Source: Pseudomonas syringae
GTDB taxonomy: Bacteria; Pseudomonadota; Gammaproteobacteria; Pseudomonadales; Pseudomonadaceae
Assembly (NCBI RefSeq): GCF_001698815.1
Contig: NZ_LGSI01000038.1
Coordinates: forward strand, 36,100-100,099
Direction: 5' to 3'
DNA length: 64,000 nt
The position numbers and the translations under genes were made by a program. Each line of letters opens with the position of its first letter. The first letter of the stretch is position 1. The notes beneath the pieces were generated by a model. It was not told where the DNA came from. It saw only the letters and a list, made by a program, of their open reading frames with translations, and did not search any database. This document shows positions 36,071-45,165 of the stretch, piece after piece.

Positions 36071-37525
36071 ATGACTATGCAACTGCTTTGGCTGCGCAGC
36101 GATTTGCGCATTCACGACAACACTGCACTGACCGCTGCCATGGAACAGGGTCCGACAGTGGCCGTCTACCTGATCAGCCCGGAGCAATGGCGGCGCCATG
36201 ACGATGCGCCGTGCAAAGTTGATTTCTGGCTGCGCAACCTGGTGCAACTGGAAAAAGCCCTGGGCGGGTTGAACGTGCCTTTGTTGATTCGCCACGCTGA
36301 CACCTGGGATCAGGCGCCGGACGTGTTGCTCACGCTGTGCCGCGAACTGCACATCGCGAGCGTGCACGCCAACGAGGAATACGGCATCAACGAAACCCGC
36401 CGCGATGAGGCGGTGGCGAACGCCCTTGAGCAAGACGGCATCCACTGGCGCAGCTATCTGGATCAGCTGTTGTTCAAGCCCGGCACTGTGCTGACCAAGA
36501 CCGGCAATTATTTCCAGGTGTTCAGCCAGTTCCGCAAGGTCTGCTATGCGCGCATGCATCAGGCCATGCCACGCCTGATCCGCGCGCCGCACAAACAGCA
36601 GGCGCTGAGCATTGTCAGTGATTCGGTACCGAACCAGGCACAAGGTTTTGCGACTCCAAGTGCCGCGCTGCAAGCCTTGTGGCCTGCCGGTGAAGACGAA
36701 GCACAACGCCGACTGGAAGCGTTCAGCGACGAACAGATCAACTACTACCGCAGCGAACGCGACTTCCCGGCCAAGCCTGGCACCAGCCAGCTATCGGCGT
36801 ATCTCGCGGCCGGGGTGATTTCACCGCGCCAGTGTCTGCATGCCGCATTGATCAGCAACCATGGCGAGTTCGAAACCGGCAGCGTCGGCGCAGTCACCTG
36901 GATCAACGAGTTGCTGTGGCGCGAGTTCTACAAACACATTCTGGTCGGCTACCCGCGCGTCTCGCGGCATCGGGCATTTCGTCCCGAGACCGAAGCGCTG
37001 AAATGGCGCGACGCCCCGCAAGAGTTGGCCGCCTGGCAACAAGCCCGCACCGGCCTGCCGATCATTGATGCCGCCATGCGCCAATTGCTGGAAACCGGCT
37101 GGATGCACAACCGGCTGCGCATGGTGGTGGCGATGTTCCTGACCAAGAACCTGCTGATCGACTGGCGTGAAGGCGAGCGCTTCTTCATGCAGCACCTGAT
37201 CGATGGCGATCTGGCCGCGAACAATGGTGGCTGGCAGTGGAGCTCTTCCACCGGCACCGATTCGTCGCCTTATTTCCGGATTTTCAACCCGCTGGCCCAG
37301 TCGGAAAAATTCGACGCCGAAGGTCGCTTTCTCAAGCAATGGCTGCCGGAACTGGCCGGGCTGAACAAAAAAGAAGTGCACAACCCGGCAGCGGCTGGCG
37401 GACTGTTTGGTGTGGCTGACTACCCGAAACCCATCGTCGATCTGAGCAGCAGCCGCGCCCGTGCCCTGGCCGCGTTCAAAGCGCTGCCCCATCGTCAACC
37501 TGCTGCCGAGCCAAGCCATGAGTGA
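36071..37525 (+). CDS. phrB: Deoxyribodipyrimidine photolyase
   Basis: Photolyase/cryptochrome protein of 484 residues that repairs UV-induced cyclobutane pyrimidine dimers with blue light. The N-terminal antenna domain begins LLWLRSDLRIHDNTAL. The FAD domain has LLWREFYKHIL, GLPIIDAAMRQLLETGWMHNR and the core NNGGWQWSSSTGTDSSPYFRIFNP, all typical of class I CPD photolyases. Only two bases separate it from the LitR gene, and its stop overlaps the next start by eight bases. A cryptochrome without repair activity cannot be fully excluded, but all repair motifs are present. Confidence 0.94.
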   Translation: MTMQLLWLRSDLRIHDNTALTAAMEQGPTVAVYLISPEQWRRHDDAPCKVDFWLRNLVQLEKALGGLNVPLLIRHADTWDQAPDVLLTLCRELHIASVHANEEYGINETRRDEAVANALEQDGIHWRSYLDQLLFKPGTVLTKTGNYFQVFSQFRKVCYARMHQAMPRLIRAPHKQQALSIVSDSVPNQAQGFATPSAALQALWPAGEDEAQRRLEAFSDEQINYYRSERDFPAKPGTSQLSAYLAAGVISPRQCLHAALISNHGEFETGSVGAVTWINELLWREFYKHILVGYPRVSRHRAFRPETEALKWRDAPQELAAWQQARTGLPIIDAAMRQLLETGWMHNRLRMVVAMFLTKNLLIDWREGERFFMQHLIDGDLAANNGGWQWSSSTGTDSSPYFRIFNPLAQSEKFDAEGRFLKQWLPELAGLNKKEVHNPAAAGGLFGVADYPKPIVDLSSSRARALAAFKALPHRQPAAEPSHE

Positions 37526-37940
37526 TTTCCTGCGGCGCTTCGCCCATGACTTTGCCGCGCTGGACAAAACCAGCCTGCATCGACTCGGCACCTTGTACAG
37601 CGACGACGCGGTGTTCACCGATCCGCTGCACAAGATCCGGGGCCTTGCGAACATGCAGGACTACTTCGCCCAGTTGTACGCCAATGTCACCCAGCTGCAT
37701 TTCGATTTTTACGGTTTCGATGAAGTGGCAACGGGCAGCGGTTACCTGCGCTGGACGATGAGTTACGCGCATCCGCGTCTGGCCAAGGGCCGCCTGATCC
37801 GCGTCGATGGCTGCTCGCACCTGCTCTGGCGAGACAAGGTTTATCAACACCGCGACTACTTCGATGCTGGCGCTTTGCTGTACGAGCACCTGCCAATCAT
37901 GGGTCGGGGCATTTCGTGGCTCAAAGGGAGACTGGCATGA
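37518..37940 (+). CDS. NTF2/SnoaL-like family protein
   Basis: Protein of 140 residues with the NTF2-like cone fold signature: the LHRLGTLYSDDAVFTDPLHKIRGLANMQDYFAQLY helix-strand start, then LRWTMSYAHPRLAKGRLIRVDG and a HRDYFDAGALLYEHLP end. Such folds bind small hydrophobic molecules or act as isomerases or cyclases. The start at 37518 overlaps the phr stop by eight bases. Its own stop overlaps the next start (ATGA). In related light or singlet-oxygen clusters a similar gene accompanies the furan-fatty-acid genes; its job there is unknown. Confidence 0.83.
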   Translation: MSDFLRRFAHDFAALDKTSLHRLGTLYSDDAVFTDPLHKIRGLANMQDYFAQLYANVTQLHFDFYGFDEVATGSGYLRWTMSYAHPRLAKGRLIRVDGCSHLLWRDKVYQHRDYFDAGALLYEHLPIMGRGISWLKGRLA

Positions 37941-38719
37941 CCCATCCGAACGCGCGTCGCATCTGGCTGACTGGCGCCAGCAGCGGCATTGGCCTGGCAC
38001 TGGCCGAGCAACTGCTCAAGGACGGTCATTTTCTGGCGCTGACCGCCCGGACCATCAAGCCCCTTGAAGACCTGGGAAACCTGTATCCCGGACAAGTGCT
38101 GCTGGCCCCGGGCGATGTCACCGACGGCGAGCAAGTCACGGCAATCGGCGACCGGATCAACCAGATCTGGGGTTCGCTGGATACTGCGATACTCAACGCC
38201 GGCACCTGCGAATACATCGACAGTAGCCACTACGATGCGGCGCTGTTCGAACGTGTGGTGCGCACCAATCTGCTGGCCAGTTCCTATTGCGTGCAGGAAG
38301 CGCTGCTGTTGCTGCGCCATGGCCGAGAGCCTCACCTGGTTGGCGTTTGCAGTTCGGTCACCTTCCTGCCGTTGACCCGCAGCGAAGCTTACGGTGCGTC
38401 CAAGGCCGGATTGCGTTACCTGTTCGAGTCGTTGCGCGTTGATCTGGCCCAGGAAAACATCGATGTCACCGTGGTCAGTCCAGGGTTTGTCGATACGCCG
38501 CTGACTGCCAAAAACGACTTTGCCATGCCCATGCGGTGGTCGGCGCAAAGGGCCGGCAAGCACATCGCCGAACGCCTGCAGCGTAGTCGCCGTCCACTGG
38601 AAATCGCCTTTCCCCTCCCCTTCATTTTGATGCTGCGCCTGTTGTCGCTGTTGCCGACGCGCCTGCAACTGGCGCTGGGCAAACGCATGGCACGCGCTCC
38701 GGCCAAGGACGCGCGATGA
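37937..38719 (+). CDS. Short-chain dehydrogenase/reductase
   Basis: Classical SDR of 260 residues. The nucleotide motif is TGASSGIG near residue 13 and LNAGTCEY stands for the NNAG motif. Catalytic Ser is in the GVCSSVTFLP segment, and Tyr/Lys are in YGASKAGL. The C-terminal 30 residues are hydrophobic and basic (LPFILMLRLLSLLPTRLQLALGK), suggesting membrane association. NAD(P)-dependent oxidoreduction is expected, perhaps of a lipid-derived substrate. ATGA overlaps on both sides bind it into the operon. The substrate is not known. Confidence 0.88.
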   Translation: MTHPNARRIWLTGASSGIGLALAEQLLKDGHFLALTARTIKPLEDLGNLYPGQVLLAPGDVTDGEQVTAIGDRINQIWGSLDTAILNAGTCEYIDSSHYDAALFERVVRTNLLASSYCVQEALLLLRHGREPHLVGVCSSVTFLPLTRSEAYGASKAGLRYLFESLRVDLAQENIDVTVVSPGFVDTPLTAKNDFAMPMRWSAQRAGKHIAERLQRSRRPLEIAFPLPFILMLRLLSLLPTRLQLALGKRMARAPAKDAR

Positions 38720-39963
38720 AAATCGCCATCATTGGCAGCGGCATTGCTGGCCTGACCAGTGCTTATCTGCTCAACCGCTCACATGACATCACGGTGTTCG
38801 AGGCGGCGGACTGGATCGGCGGTCACACCCATACGGTGGATGTACAGGTCAACGGTCGCGAGTACGCCATCGATACCGGCTTCATCGTGTTCAATGACTG
38901 GACGTATCCGAACTTCATTCGCCTGCTGGAAACGCTCGGCGTCGGGTTCAAGCCCACCGAAATGAGTTTTTCAGTCCGCGATCCAAAAAGCCGCACCGAA
39001 TACAACGGTAACAACCTCAATAGCCTGTTCGCCCAGCGCAGCAATCTGTTGTCGCCCAGTTTCTGGGGCATGCTGCGCGATATCCTGCGCTTCAATCGCG
39101 AAGCGCTGGATGACCTGCAAAGCCAGCGTATCGCCGCCGACACCACCTTGGGTGCCTACCTGAAAAGTGCCGGCTATGGGCAACGCTTTACCGAGCATTA
39201 CATCGTGCCCATGGGCGCGGCGATCTGGTCGATGTCCCTGGCGGACATGCTGGCCTTCCCATTGCAGTTCTTCGTACGGTTTTTCAAGAATCACGGGCTG
39301 CTGTCAGTCAACCATCGTCCGCAGTGGTGCGTCGTCGAAGGCGGTTCCAGCCGATATATCGAGCCGCTGACCGCATCGTTTCGCCAGCACATTCGTCTGG
39401 CCTGTCCGGTTCACAGCGTTCACCGTGGCGCGCAATGCGTGACGGTCAACAGTACGGCAGGTAGCGAGCGCTTCGATAAGGTGATTTTCGCCTGCCACAG
39501 CGATCAAGCCCTGAAGCTGCTGGCGGAACCGACCGCCACCGAGCAGGAAATTCTGGGCGCCCTGCCCTATGCCGAAAACGACGTGGTGCTGCATACCGAC
39601 ATCGGCCTGCTGCCCAAACGGCCGTTGGCATGGGCCAGCTGGAATTATCGACTGGGTGGCGATGCGCAGCAGATGGCCGCCGTCACTTACGACATGAACA
39701 TCCTGCAGGGCATCGAAAGCGACACTACGTTCTGCGTCAGCCTGAACCAGACCGCCGCCATCGATCCGCAGAAAATCCTCGCTCGCTACAGCTATTCCCA
39801 TCCGCAATACAGCCTGGCGGGCGTTGCGGCCCAGGCGCGCTGGCAAGAACTCAACGGCGCCAACCACACCTGGTTCTGCGGCGCGTACTGGGCCAATGGC
39901 TTCCACGAAGACGGCGTGGTCAGCGCTCTGCGCGTGGCCGCCGAGTTCGGAGAATCCCTGTGA
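38716..39963 (+). CDS. FAD-dependent oxidoreductase, UfaD-like candidate
   Basis: Flavoprotein of 415 residues with the N-terminal FAD motif IIGSGIAG (residues 5-12) and IGGHTHTVDVQ. The amine-oxidase-like body includes MGAAIWSMSLADMLAFP, and the C terminus has FCGAYWANGFHEDGVVSALRVA. Genes of this type sit directly before a CFA-synthase-like methyltransferase in furan-fatty-acid clusters. In Rhodobacter the flavoprotein UfaD desaturates the methylated fatty acyl chain. The same role is proposed here from the adjacency to the DUF1365 and UfaM-like genes. Starts overlap: ATGA with the SDR and GTGA with DUF1365. Confidence 0.85.
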   Translation: MKIAIIGSGIAGLTSAYLLNRSHDITVFEAADWIGGHTHTVDVQVNGREYAIDTGFIVFNDWTYPNFIRLLETLGVGFKPTEMSFSVRDPKSRTEYNGNNLNSLFAQRSNLLSPSFWGMLRDILRFNREALDDLQSQRIAADTTLGAYLKSAGYGQRFTEHYIVPMGAAIWSMSLADMLAFPLQFFVRFFKNHGLLSVNHRPQWCVVEGGSSRYIEPLTASFRQHIRLACPVHSVHRGAQCVTVNSTAGSERFDKVIFACHSDQALKLLAEPTATEQEILGALPYAENDVVLHTDIGLLPKRPLAWASWNYRLGGDAQQMAAVTYDMNILQGIESDTTFCVSLNQTAAIDPQKILARYSYSHPQYSLAGVAAQARWQELNGANHTWFCGAYWANGFHEDGVVSALRVAAEFGESL

Positions 39964-40760
39964 ACAGCGCCTTGTACAACGGCTGGATCAGCCACCGGCG
40001 ATTCGCGCCGAAGGCCCATGACTTCCGTTATCGGATCGGCCTGCTGTATCTGGATCTGGACGAACAAGCGTCGGTCTTCGGTTTATCGCCGCTGGCAGGG
40101 GAGCGACGATTTGCGGCGTTTTCCTTTCGTGAGAAGGACTATCTGCACGCGTTGACCGGACGCGGCGTGCCGCTGATCGAAGCCGTTCGCGAACGCGTCG
40201 GCGCGGCGCTCGGCCGTATGCCCCTGGGCAAGGTCTGCCTGCTGACCCAGGCGCGCAGCTGGGGTCTGGCGTTCAATCCGGTCAGTTTCTTTTATTGCCA
40301 TGAGCTGGACGGCACGCTCGCGGCGATCCTCTGCGAAGTCACCAATACGCCCTGGGGCGAGCGTTATCACTACGTGCTGCCCGCCAACGGCGAAGGTCAT
40401 CAGCATTTCGCGGTGGCCAAGGCGTTTCACGTGTCGCCGTTCCTGCCACGAGATCTTGAATACCGCATGAGTTTCAGCCAGCCCGCCGCCCGTCTTGGTG
40501 TGCACATGGCCGACTGGCAGGGCGAGCTAAAGATGTTCGACGCCACGCTGAACCTCGAACGCCAGGACTTGAATCGCCAGACGCTGCATCGTTATTTGCT
40601 GACGTTCCCCTGGATGACCGCCAAGACCTGTCTGGCCATTTATTGGCAGGCCGTGCGTCTGTTCATCAAACGTATCCCGATTTTTCCGCATCAGGCCGCA
40701 GAAGGCGACTATCGCACCGCCGCCGCGCAACCCAAGGACCAGCACCATGAAAAGCAGTAG
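39960..40760 (+). CDS. DUF1365 family protein
   Basis: Protein of 266 residues beginning NSALYNGWISHRRFAPKAHDFRYRIGLLYLDL, the standard DUF1365 opening. LLTQARSWGLAFNPVSFFYC and YVLPANGEGHQHFAVAKAFHVSPFL follow. No ATG fits. The GTG at 39960 overlaps the previous stop as GTGA and begins exactly at the family N terminus. Its 3' end overlaps the methyltransferase start by 14 bases. DUF1365 genes regularly stand between a flavin oxidoreductase and a CFA-synthase-like gene, implying work on the same lipid product, but the activity is unknown. Confidence 0.86.
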   Translation: MNSALYNGWISHRRFAPKAHDFRYRIGLLYLDLDEQASVFGLSPLAGERRFAAFSFREKDYLHALTGRGVPLIEAVRERVGAALGRMPLGKVCLLTQARSWGLAFNPVSFFYCHELDGTLAAILCEVTNTPWGERYHYVLPANGEGHQHFAVAKAFHVSPFLPRDLEYRMSFSQPAARLGVHMADWQGELKMFDATLNLERQDLNRQTLHRYLLTFPWMTAKTCLAIYWQAVRLFIKRIPIFPHQAAEGDYRTAAAQPKDQHHEKQ

Positions 40761-42015
40761 CAGTGGGTTTTCTGCCAATCTGGGTACCAACAGCCTGACC
40801 GCCAACCTCCTGCGTCGCGGGGTGCTGCGCCAGTTGGAGAAGTTACGCGCCGGGCAACTGATCGTCGTCGAAGGCGACGAGCGTCATGTGTTCGGCAGGG
40901 CTGGCGCGCTGTTGCAGGGTGAAATTCATGTGCAGGACTCGGCCACCTGGGGCATGGTCGCCAGCTCGGGTTCGATTGGTGCGGGAGAAGCCTTTATTCA
41001 TGGTTACTGGACTTCGCCGGACCTGACCGCAGTGATCCGGGTTTTCGTCAGCAATCTGGATGTGCTCGATGGCATGGAAGGCGGCATGGCGCGTCTTGGG
41101 CGGCCGTTCATTCAGAGCCTGCACTGGCTCAATCGCAACACGCGGGAAGGCTCGCAGAAAAACATCGCGGCACACTACGATCTGGGCAACGAGCTGTTCG
41201 AGCAATTCCTCGACCCGACCATGATGTATTCCGCCGCACAGTTCCTCACCCCCGATGACACGCTGGAGCAGGCGCAGCTGAACAAGCTGGAGCGCATCTG
41301 TCAGAAACTGGTGCTCAAACCGGATGACCACTTGCTGGAAATCGGCACCGGCTGGGGCAGCATGGCGATCTATGCGGCCCAGAATTACGGTTGCCAAGTC
41401 ACCACCACGACCCTGTCGAAAGAGCAATTCGCCTACACCGAAAAGCGCATCAGCCAACTGGGTCTGCAGGATCGAATCACCTTGCTGCTCAAGGACTACC
41501 GCGACCTGACCGGGCAGTTCGACAAGCTGGTTTCCATCGAGATGATCGAAGCAGTCGGCCATCGGTTCCTGCCGACCTATTTCAAGCAGTGTTCGCATCT
41601 GCTCAAGGACAACGGCTTGATGCTGCTGCAAGCCATCACCATTCGTGAGCAGCGCTACGAGCAAGCCAAGCGCAGTGTCGACTTCATTCAGCGCTATATA
41701 TTCCCCGGCGGCGCGTTGCCGTCTGTGCATAAAATGATCGAAATCGTCGGCCGTGATACCGACATGAACCTGCTGCATATGGAAGATTTCGGCCTGCACT
41801 ACGCGCGCACCTTGCGCTTGTGGCACGAGAACTTCAGCCACGCTCATGGCTATTTGATGGAACTGGGTTACGACGACTACTTCCTGCGCCTGTGGGAGTT
41901 TTACCTGTGTTATTGCGAAGGTGGTTTCCTGGAACGCACCATCGGCACGGCGCAACTGCTGTTGGCCAAACCGGCCGCCTTGCCGCAACCGCTGCTCGGT
42001 CGCTTCGATGCTTAA
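40747..42015 (+). CDS. ufaM: CFA-synthase-like SAM methyltransferase, UfaM-like
   Basis: Protein of 422 residues of the cyclopropane-fatty-acid-synthase family. The SAM motif LEIGTGWGSMAIYAA starts with Glu198. The family blocks AHYDLGNELFEQFLDPTMMYSAAQF, LLKDYRDL and SIEMIEAVGHRFLPTYF are present, with FLERTIGTAQLLLAKP at the end. It probably methylates an unsaturated phospholipid acyl chain. In P. putida the light-induced homologue is named ufaM for furan-containing fatty acid synthesis. The N terminus is longer than in E. coli Cfa-type catalytic cores. True cyclopropane synthase activity is the alternative, but the context favours UfaM. Confidence 0.85.
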   Translation: MKSSSSGFSANLGTNSLTANLLRRGVLRQLEKLRAGQLIVVEGDERHVFGRAGALLQGEIHVQDSATWGMVASSGSIGAGEAFIHGYWTSPDLTAVIRVFVSNLDVLDGMEGGMARLGRPFIQSLHWLNRNTREGSQKNIAAHYDLGNELFEQFLDPTMMYSAAQFLTPDDTLEQAQLNKLERICQKLVLKPDDHLLEIGTGWGSMAIYAAQNYGCQVTTTTLSKEQFAYTEKRISQLGLQDRITLLLKDYRDLTGQFDKLVSIEMIEAVGHRFLPTYFKQCSHLLKDNGLMLLQAITIREQRYEQAKRSVDFIQRYIFPGGALPSVHKMIEIVGRDTDMNLLHMEDFGLHYARTLRLWHENFSHAHGYLMELGYDDYFLRLWEFYLCYCEGGFLERTIGTAQLLLAKPAALPQPLLGRFDA

Positions 42016-42547
42016 GCAAATCGCCAACGCCGTGCTGTTCCAGACGGGCTGGTTCGCCTGTGTCATCGGTGGCGACAGTTATTGGTTGCTGATCCCGATC
42101 AGCGTACTGATCGTGCATCTGCTGTGGATAAGTTCCTGGGCAGCAGAAGGCAAGCTGCTGCTGTGGATAACCGGGCTGGGCACCCTTCTCGACAGCGTGT
42201 TGTTGATGCTGGGTGTGTTTGATTTTGATGCGGGCGGCCCGTTGATTCCGCTATGGCTGATGCTGCTGTGGGCGGTACTGGCGACGACCTTGAATCACTG
42301 CCTGAGCTGGACCGCCAAACCCTGGTGGCGCGCCAGCCTGCTGGGCGCGGTCGGCGGGCCGATGTCGTATTACGCCGGTGCGCAATTGGCAGGCGTGCAT
42401 CTGCCGCTTGGCTTGTGGCCGAGCATGCTGGTTCTGGCGTTGATCTGGGCGGTGGTTTTCCCATGCCTGCAATGGCTGGCCGGGTATTTTCGGGCGCTGC
42501 GGCCCGATCAACTGCGCGGGCACCGGTCAGGCATTCCACACGAGTGA
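42008..42547 (+). CDS. DUF2878 membrane protein
   Basis: Inner-membrane protein of 179 residues with about five hydrophobic segments (for example ANAVLFQTGWFACVIGG, LLIPISVLIVHLLWISS and MLVLALIWAVVFPCLQWLAG). It matches DUF2878, of unknown function. The ATG at 42008 overlaps the methyltransferase stop by eight bases, and this is the last tightly coupled gene of the operon. Its regular place after UfaM-like genes suggests a link to the modified membrane lipid, for instance as a partner or carrier. Confidence 0.85.
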   Translation: MLKQIANAVLFQTGWFACVIGGDSYWLLIPISVLIVHLLWISSWAAEGKLLLWITGLGTLLDSVLLMLGVFDFDAGGPLIPLWLMLLWAVLATTLNHCLSWTAKPWWRASLLGAVGGPMSYYAGAQLAGVHLPLGLWPSMLVLALIWAVVFPCLQWLAGYFRALRPDQLRGHRSGIPHE

Positions 42548-42573
42548 CCTGTGCTGGCATACACTGCGCGCCT

Positions 42574-42888
42574 ATGACGCTGACCCTGATCCCGACCAAT
42601 CAAATCCCCACAGAAACCGCAGTTACCTGCTCGACCTGTGCGGCCTGCTGCTGCCAGCTGGAAGTGATGCTGATCACCGACACCGGCGTGCCTGAACGCT
42701 ACATCGACAATGACGATTGGGGCGGCGAAGTCATGCTGCGCCTGGATGATGGCTGGTGTGCAGCACTGGATCGCAACACCATGATGTGCACGATCTATGA
42801 AAAGCGACCGCTGATCTGCCGCGAGTTCGAGACGGGCTCGGAAGATTGCATGAATGAGCGGCGAGGGATTGAGACCGCTTATTTATAA
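42574..42888 (+). CDS. YkgJ-family cysteine-cluster protein
   Basis: Protein of 104 residues with the YkgJ cysteine pattern: CSTCAACCC near residue 20, then C in GWCAAL, C in MMCTIYEKRPLICREF and C near the end. The family probably binds an iron-sulfur cluster or zinc; function unknown. The ATG at 42574 gives MTLTLIPTNQ; the longer in-frame opening from 42253 lies inside the DUF2878 gene. It begins 26 bases after that gene and may be the last gene of the light operon or independent. Confidence 0.82.
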   Translation: MTLTLIPTNQIPTETAVTCSTCAACCCQLEVMLITDTGVPERYIDNDDWGGEVMLRLDDGWCAALDRNTMMCTIYEKRPLICREFETGSEDCMNERRGIETAYL

Positions 42889-42898
42889 GCCCGGCACC

Positions 42899-42950
42899 GT
42901 AGGACCGGCTTTAGCCGGGAGAATGCCCTCCCGGCTAAAGCCGGTCCTAC
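42899..42950. repeat. REP pair, family B
   Basis: Two perfect inverted GTAGGACCGGCTTTAGCCGG-type palindromes six bases apart, between the convergent YkgJ-family and pagL genes. Confidence 0.92.
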
Positions 42951-42969
42951 AGACAAATGCAGTAATAGC

Positions 42970-43488
42970 TTACAGCGGCATCGTGTAATGCAACGCGTAG
43001 CTTTCAATACCATCGTTTGGCTCTTTGAGCCCCGCGTTTGAATAGTGAGTTGCACGGATACCGACTTCATGTCCGCCGGCAAAGCGTAGACCGAAGCCGA
43101 TGCGATCTTCAAAGTTGAAGGCCGAACCCAGTTTGTTGTTTTCTACTTGCGTGTGGGAAAAAACCGCTACACCGATGCCAGCTTCTATGTAGGGCTTGAC
43201 CGTTTCGCCGGAAAACTCATAAACGAACACCGGGGAAAACGACAGGCTGTTGTTGCTTGAGCGTTTGTCGCCATCCCAGTACGTGTAGGCCCCGTCCCAA
43301 TAGCCCGTCAGGCGGCCTACATCGCTCTGCAGCCAGCTCTTGTCCCAATCAAACTTCATACCCAGCCGATAGGTTTGTGTTTCTTCGCCGGTTTGACCCA
43401 CCGAGAACTCGACACCTGCGGCTTGAGCGGTTGTATTGACCCCCGCGAGTGCGGCCGCAATCGCGGCCAAACAAAGAAGACGCTTCAT
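42970..43488 (-). CDS. pagL: Lipid A 3-O-deacylase PagL
   Basis: Outer-membrane beta-barrel enzyme of 172 residues with a signal peptide ending at about residue 23 (TTAQA). The active-site triad is visible: His148 and Ser150 in ATHYSNAG and Glu162 in NDGIESYAL. The spacing of 2 and 12 residues is the same as His126-Ser128-Glu140 of P. aeruginosa PagL. Other PagL segments are RLGMKFDWDKSW, RLTGYWDGAYTYWDGD and NFEDRIGFGLRF. It removes the 3-linked hydroxyacyl chain of lipid A, moderating endotoxicity and permeability. Single gene; the position before murI agrees with P. aeruginosa PA4661. Confidence 0.93.
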   Translation of the reverse strand: MKRLLCLAAIAAALAGVNTTAQAAGVEFSVGQTGEETQTYRLGMKFDWDKSWLQSDVGRLTGYWDGAYTYWDGDKRSSNNSLSFSPVFVYEFSGETVKPYIEAGIGVAVFSHTQVENNKLGSAFNFEDRIGFGLRFAGGHEVGIRATHYSNAGLKEPNDGIESYALHYTMPL

Positions 43489-43601
43489 CAGAAACTTCCT
43501 ACTCGATTGCAGTTATAAGGATTTTTTACTTCACCAGATTCGCTATAGAAATCCGGAGCCGCACGATAGTTCAGTGCAAAACAATGCATTTCACGATTTT
43601 T

Positions 43602-44402
43602 TTACAAATCGAAGCTTCTCACACTGTCAGATTTTTTCCAGAGTACAGGTAGGATGTTTCTGAATTTATTTGGATTCGCACTTGTCCAGAACAGCGTTTC
43701 CCGAGCAGGAATATTGGCCAACAAGTCGCTCTGGGTCAGCAGTCGCTGGAGTTGCCGGGCAACTGCGCTGCCCGTGTCGATCAGGCTGATCGATTCCGGG
43801 ATCATTTCGCGCAGCAATGGCTTGAGGAAGGGATAGTGGGTGCAGCCGAGGATGATGGTGTCGCAGCCTTCGGCCAGCAGCGGATCAACGTAGCTTTGCA
43901 GCAATGCGCGGATGGTCGGGCTGAACAGATCGCCGGTCTCGATCAACTCCACCAGGCCAGGGCATGGTTGAGTGACGACACGCACATCGCCAGCAAAACG
44001 ATCAAGCAAAGCAGCAAATTTGGCGCTTTGCAGGGTGCCGGTGGTGGCCAATACGCCGACCACGCCGCTGCGAGTGGCAGCAGCCGCTGGCTTTACCGCA
44101 GGCTCCATGCCGACGATTGGCCAGTCCGGGTAACGCTCGCGCAATTGGGCTGCGGCGGCAGCGGTCGCCGTATTGCACGCCAGGACCAGCGCCTTGGCGC
44201 CTTGCTGGCGAAAAAAATCGGCAATGATCAGGCAGCGCTGACGAATGAATTCCGGGGTTTTCTCGCCATACGGGATATGCCCGCAATCGGCGACGTACAG
44301 CAGCGACTCATTCGGCAGCAGGCTGCGGATTTCACCCAGCACTGACAACCCGCCGACACCGGAATCGAAAACACCTACCGGTGCATCACTCGCTCTACTC
44401 AT
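43602..44402 (-). CDS. murI: Glutamate racemase
   Basis: Cytosolic racemase of 266 residues giving D-glutamate for peptidoglycan. It has the start [17 protein letters not shown] and the two catalytic cysteines Cys76 (VLACNTATA) and Cys187 ([10 protein letters not shown]). The start at 44402 overlaps the moeB stop by eight bases. The gene ends the minus-strand series hemA-prfA-prmC-moeB-murI. A 113-base AT-rich gap separates it from pagL. Length is normal for the family. Confidence 0.95.
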   Translation of the reverse strand: MSRASDAPVGVFDSGVGGLSVLGEIRSLLPNESLLYVADCGHIPYGEKTPEFIRQRCLIIADFFRQQGAKALVLACNTATAAAAAQLRERYPDWPIVGMEPAVKPAAAATRSGVVGVLATTGTLQSAKFAALLDRFAGDVRVVTQPCPGLVELIETGDLFSPTIRALLQSYVDPLLAEGCDTIILGCTHYPFLKPLLREMIPESISLIDTGSAVARQLQRLLTQSDLLANIPARETLFWTSANPNKFRNILPVLWKKSDSVRSFDL

Positions 44403-45165
44403 GCTTGCCCTGTTCGTTGGCTGCTCCACAGACACTGCATCCCGGATCACGCTTGACCTTCAATTCGCGAAAACGGGTGGTCAACGCATCGATCAATAAC
44501 AGGCGTCCCACCAACGGTTCGCCGAATCCAGCCAGCAGCTTCAGCGCCTCAAGGGCTTGCAGACTGCCCACCAATCCGACCAGCGGGCCGATCACCCCGG
44601 CTTCGCTGCAGGTCAGTTCGGCTTCGCTACCGTGGCCGTATAAACAGTGGTAGCACGGGCTCTCAGGACGGCGTGGATCGAACACCGACAACTGCCCTTC
44701 CAGACGAATCGCGGCGCCGCTGACCAAGGGTTTGCGACCCGCAACACAGGCCGCGTTGACTGCGCCACGGGTGGCAAAGTTATCCGAGCAGTCGAGTACC
44801 AGATCCACGGCATCAACGGCCACAGCGAGGGAATCATCGTCCAGGGCGCGGCGATGAGCGACCAGCTTGATTTCGGGATTGATCGCCGTCAGCCGGGCAA
44901 TGGCCGAATCGACCTTGCTCAACCCGACGCTGGAAGTGTCATGAATGATCTGGCGTTGCAGGTTGGTCAGGTCGACCGTGTCGAAATCCGCCAGATGGAG
45001 CTCGCCAACGCCCGCCGCTGCCAGGTACAACGCCACGGGCGAACCCAGGCCACCGAGGCCGACGATCAATACCCGGCTTTGCTTGAGGCGCAACTGGCCG
45101 TCGATGTCGACATGCTGCAACAGAATCTGTCGGCTATAGCGCAACAGCTCCGCGTCAGTCAGCAC
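44395..45165 (-). CDS. moeB: Molybdopterin-synthase adenylyltransferase MoeB
   Basis: E1-like enzyme of 256 residues that adenylates the C terminus of MoaD in molybdopterin synthesis (or ThiS-like proteins). The ATP motif is [18 protein letters not shown] (residues 35-52). The adenylate region is [14 protein letters not shown] and DCSDNFATR holds the essential Asp. Zinc-binding pairs are CYHC near residue 170 and CSVC near the end. No rhodanese domain is attached. It overlaps prmC by seven bases and murI by eight, so all are probably cotranscribed. Confidence 0.93.
   Translation of the reverse strand: MLTDAELLRYSRQILLQHVDIDGQLRLKQSRVLIVGLGGLGSPVALYLAAAGVGELHLADFDTVDLTNLQRQIIHDTSSVGLSKVDSAIARLTAINPEIKLVAHRRALDDDSLAVAVDAVDLVLDCSDNFATRGAVNAACVAGRKPLVSGAAIRLEGQLSVFDPRRPESPCYHCLYGHGSEAELTCSEAGVIGPLVGLVGSLQALEALKLLAGFGEPLVGRLLLIDALTTRFRELKVKRDPGCSVCGAANEQGKHE

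Noticed and set aside
40747-42015. Ordinary cyclopropane fatty acid synthase
   Set aside because: Family motifs would allow it, but the FAD oxidoreductase-DUF1365-DUF2878 context and LitR-type control favour the UfaM type. The point is not decided by sequence alone.
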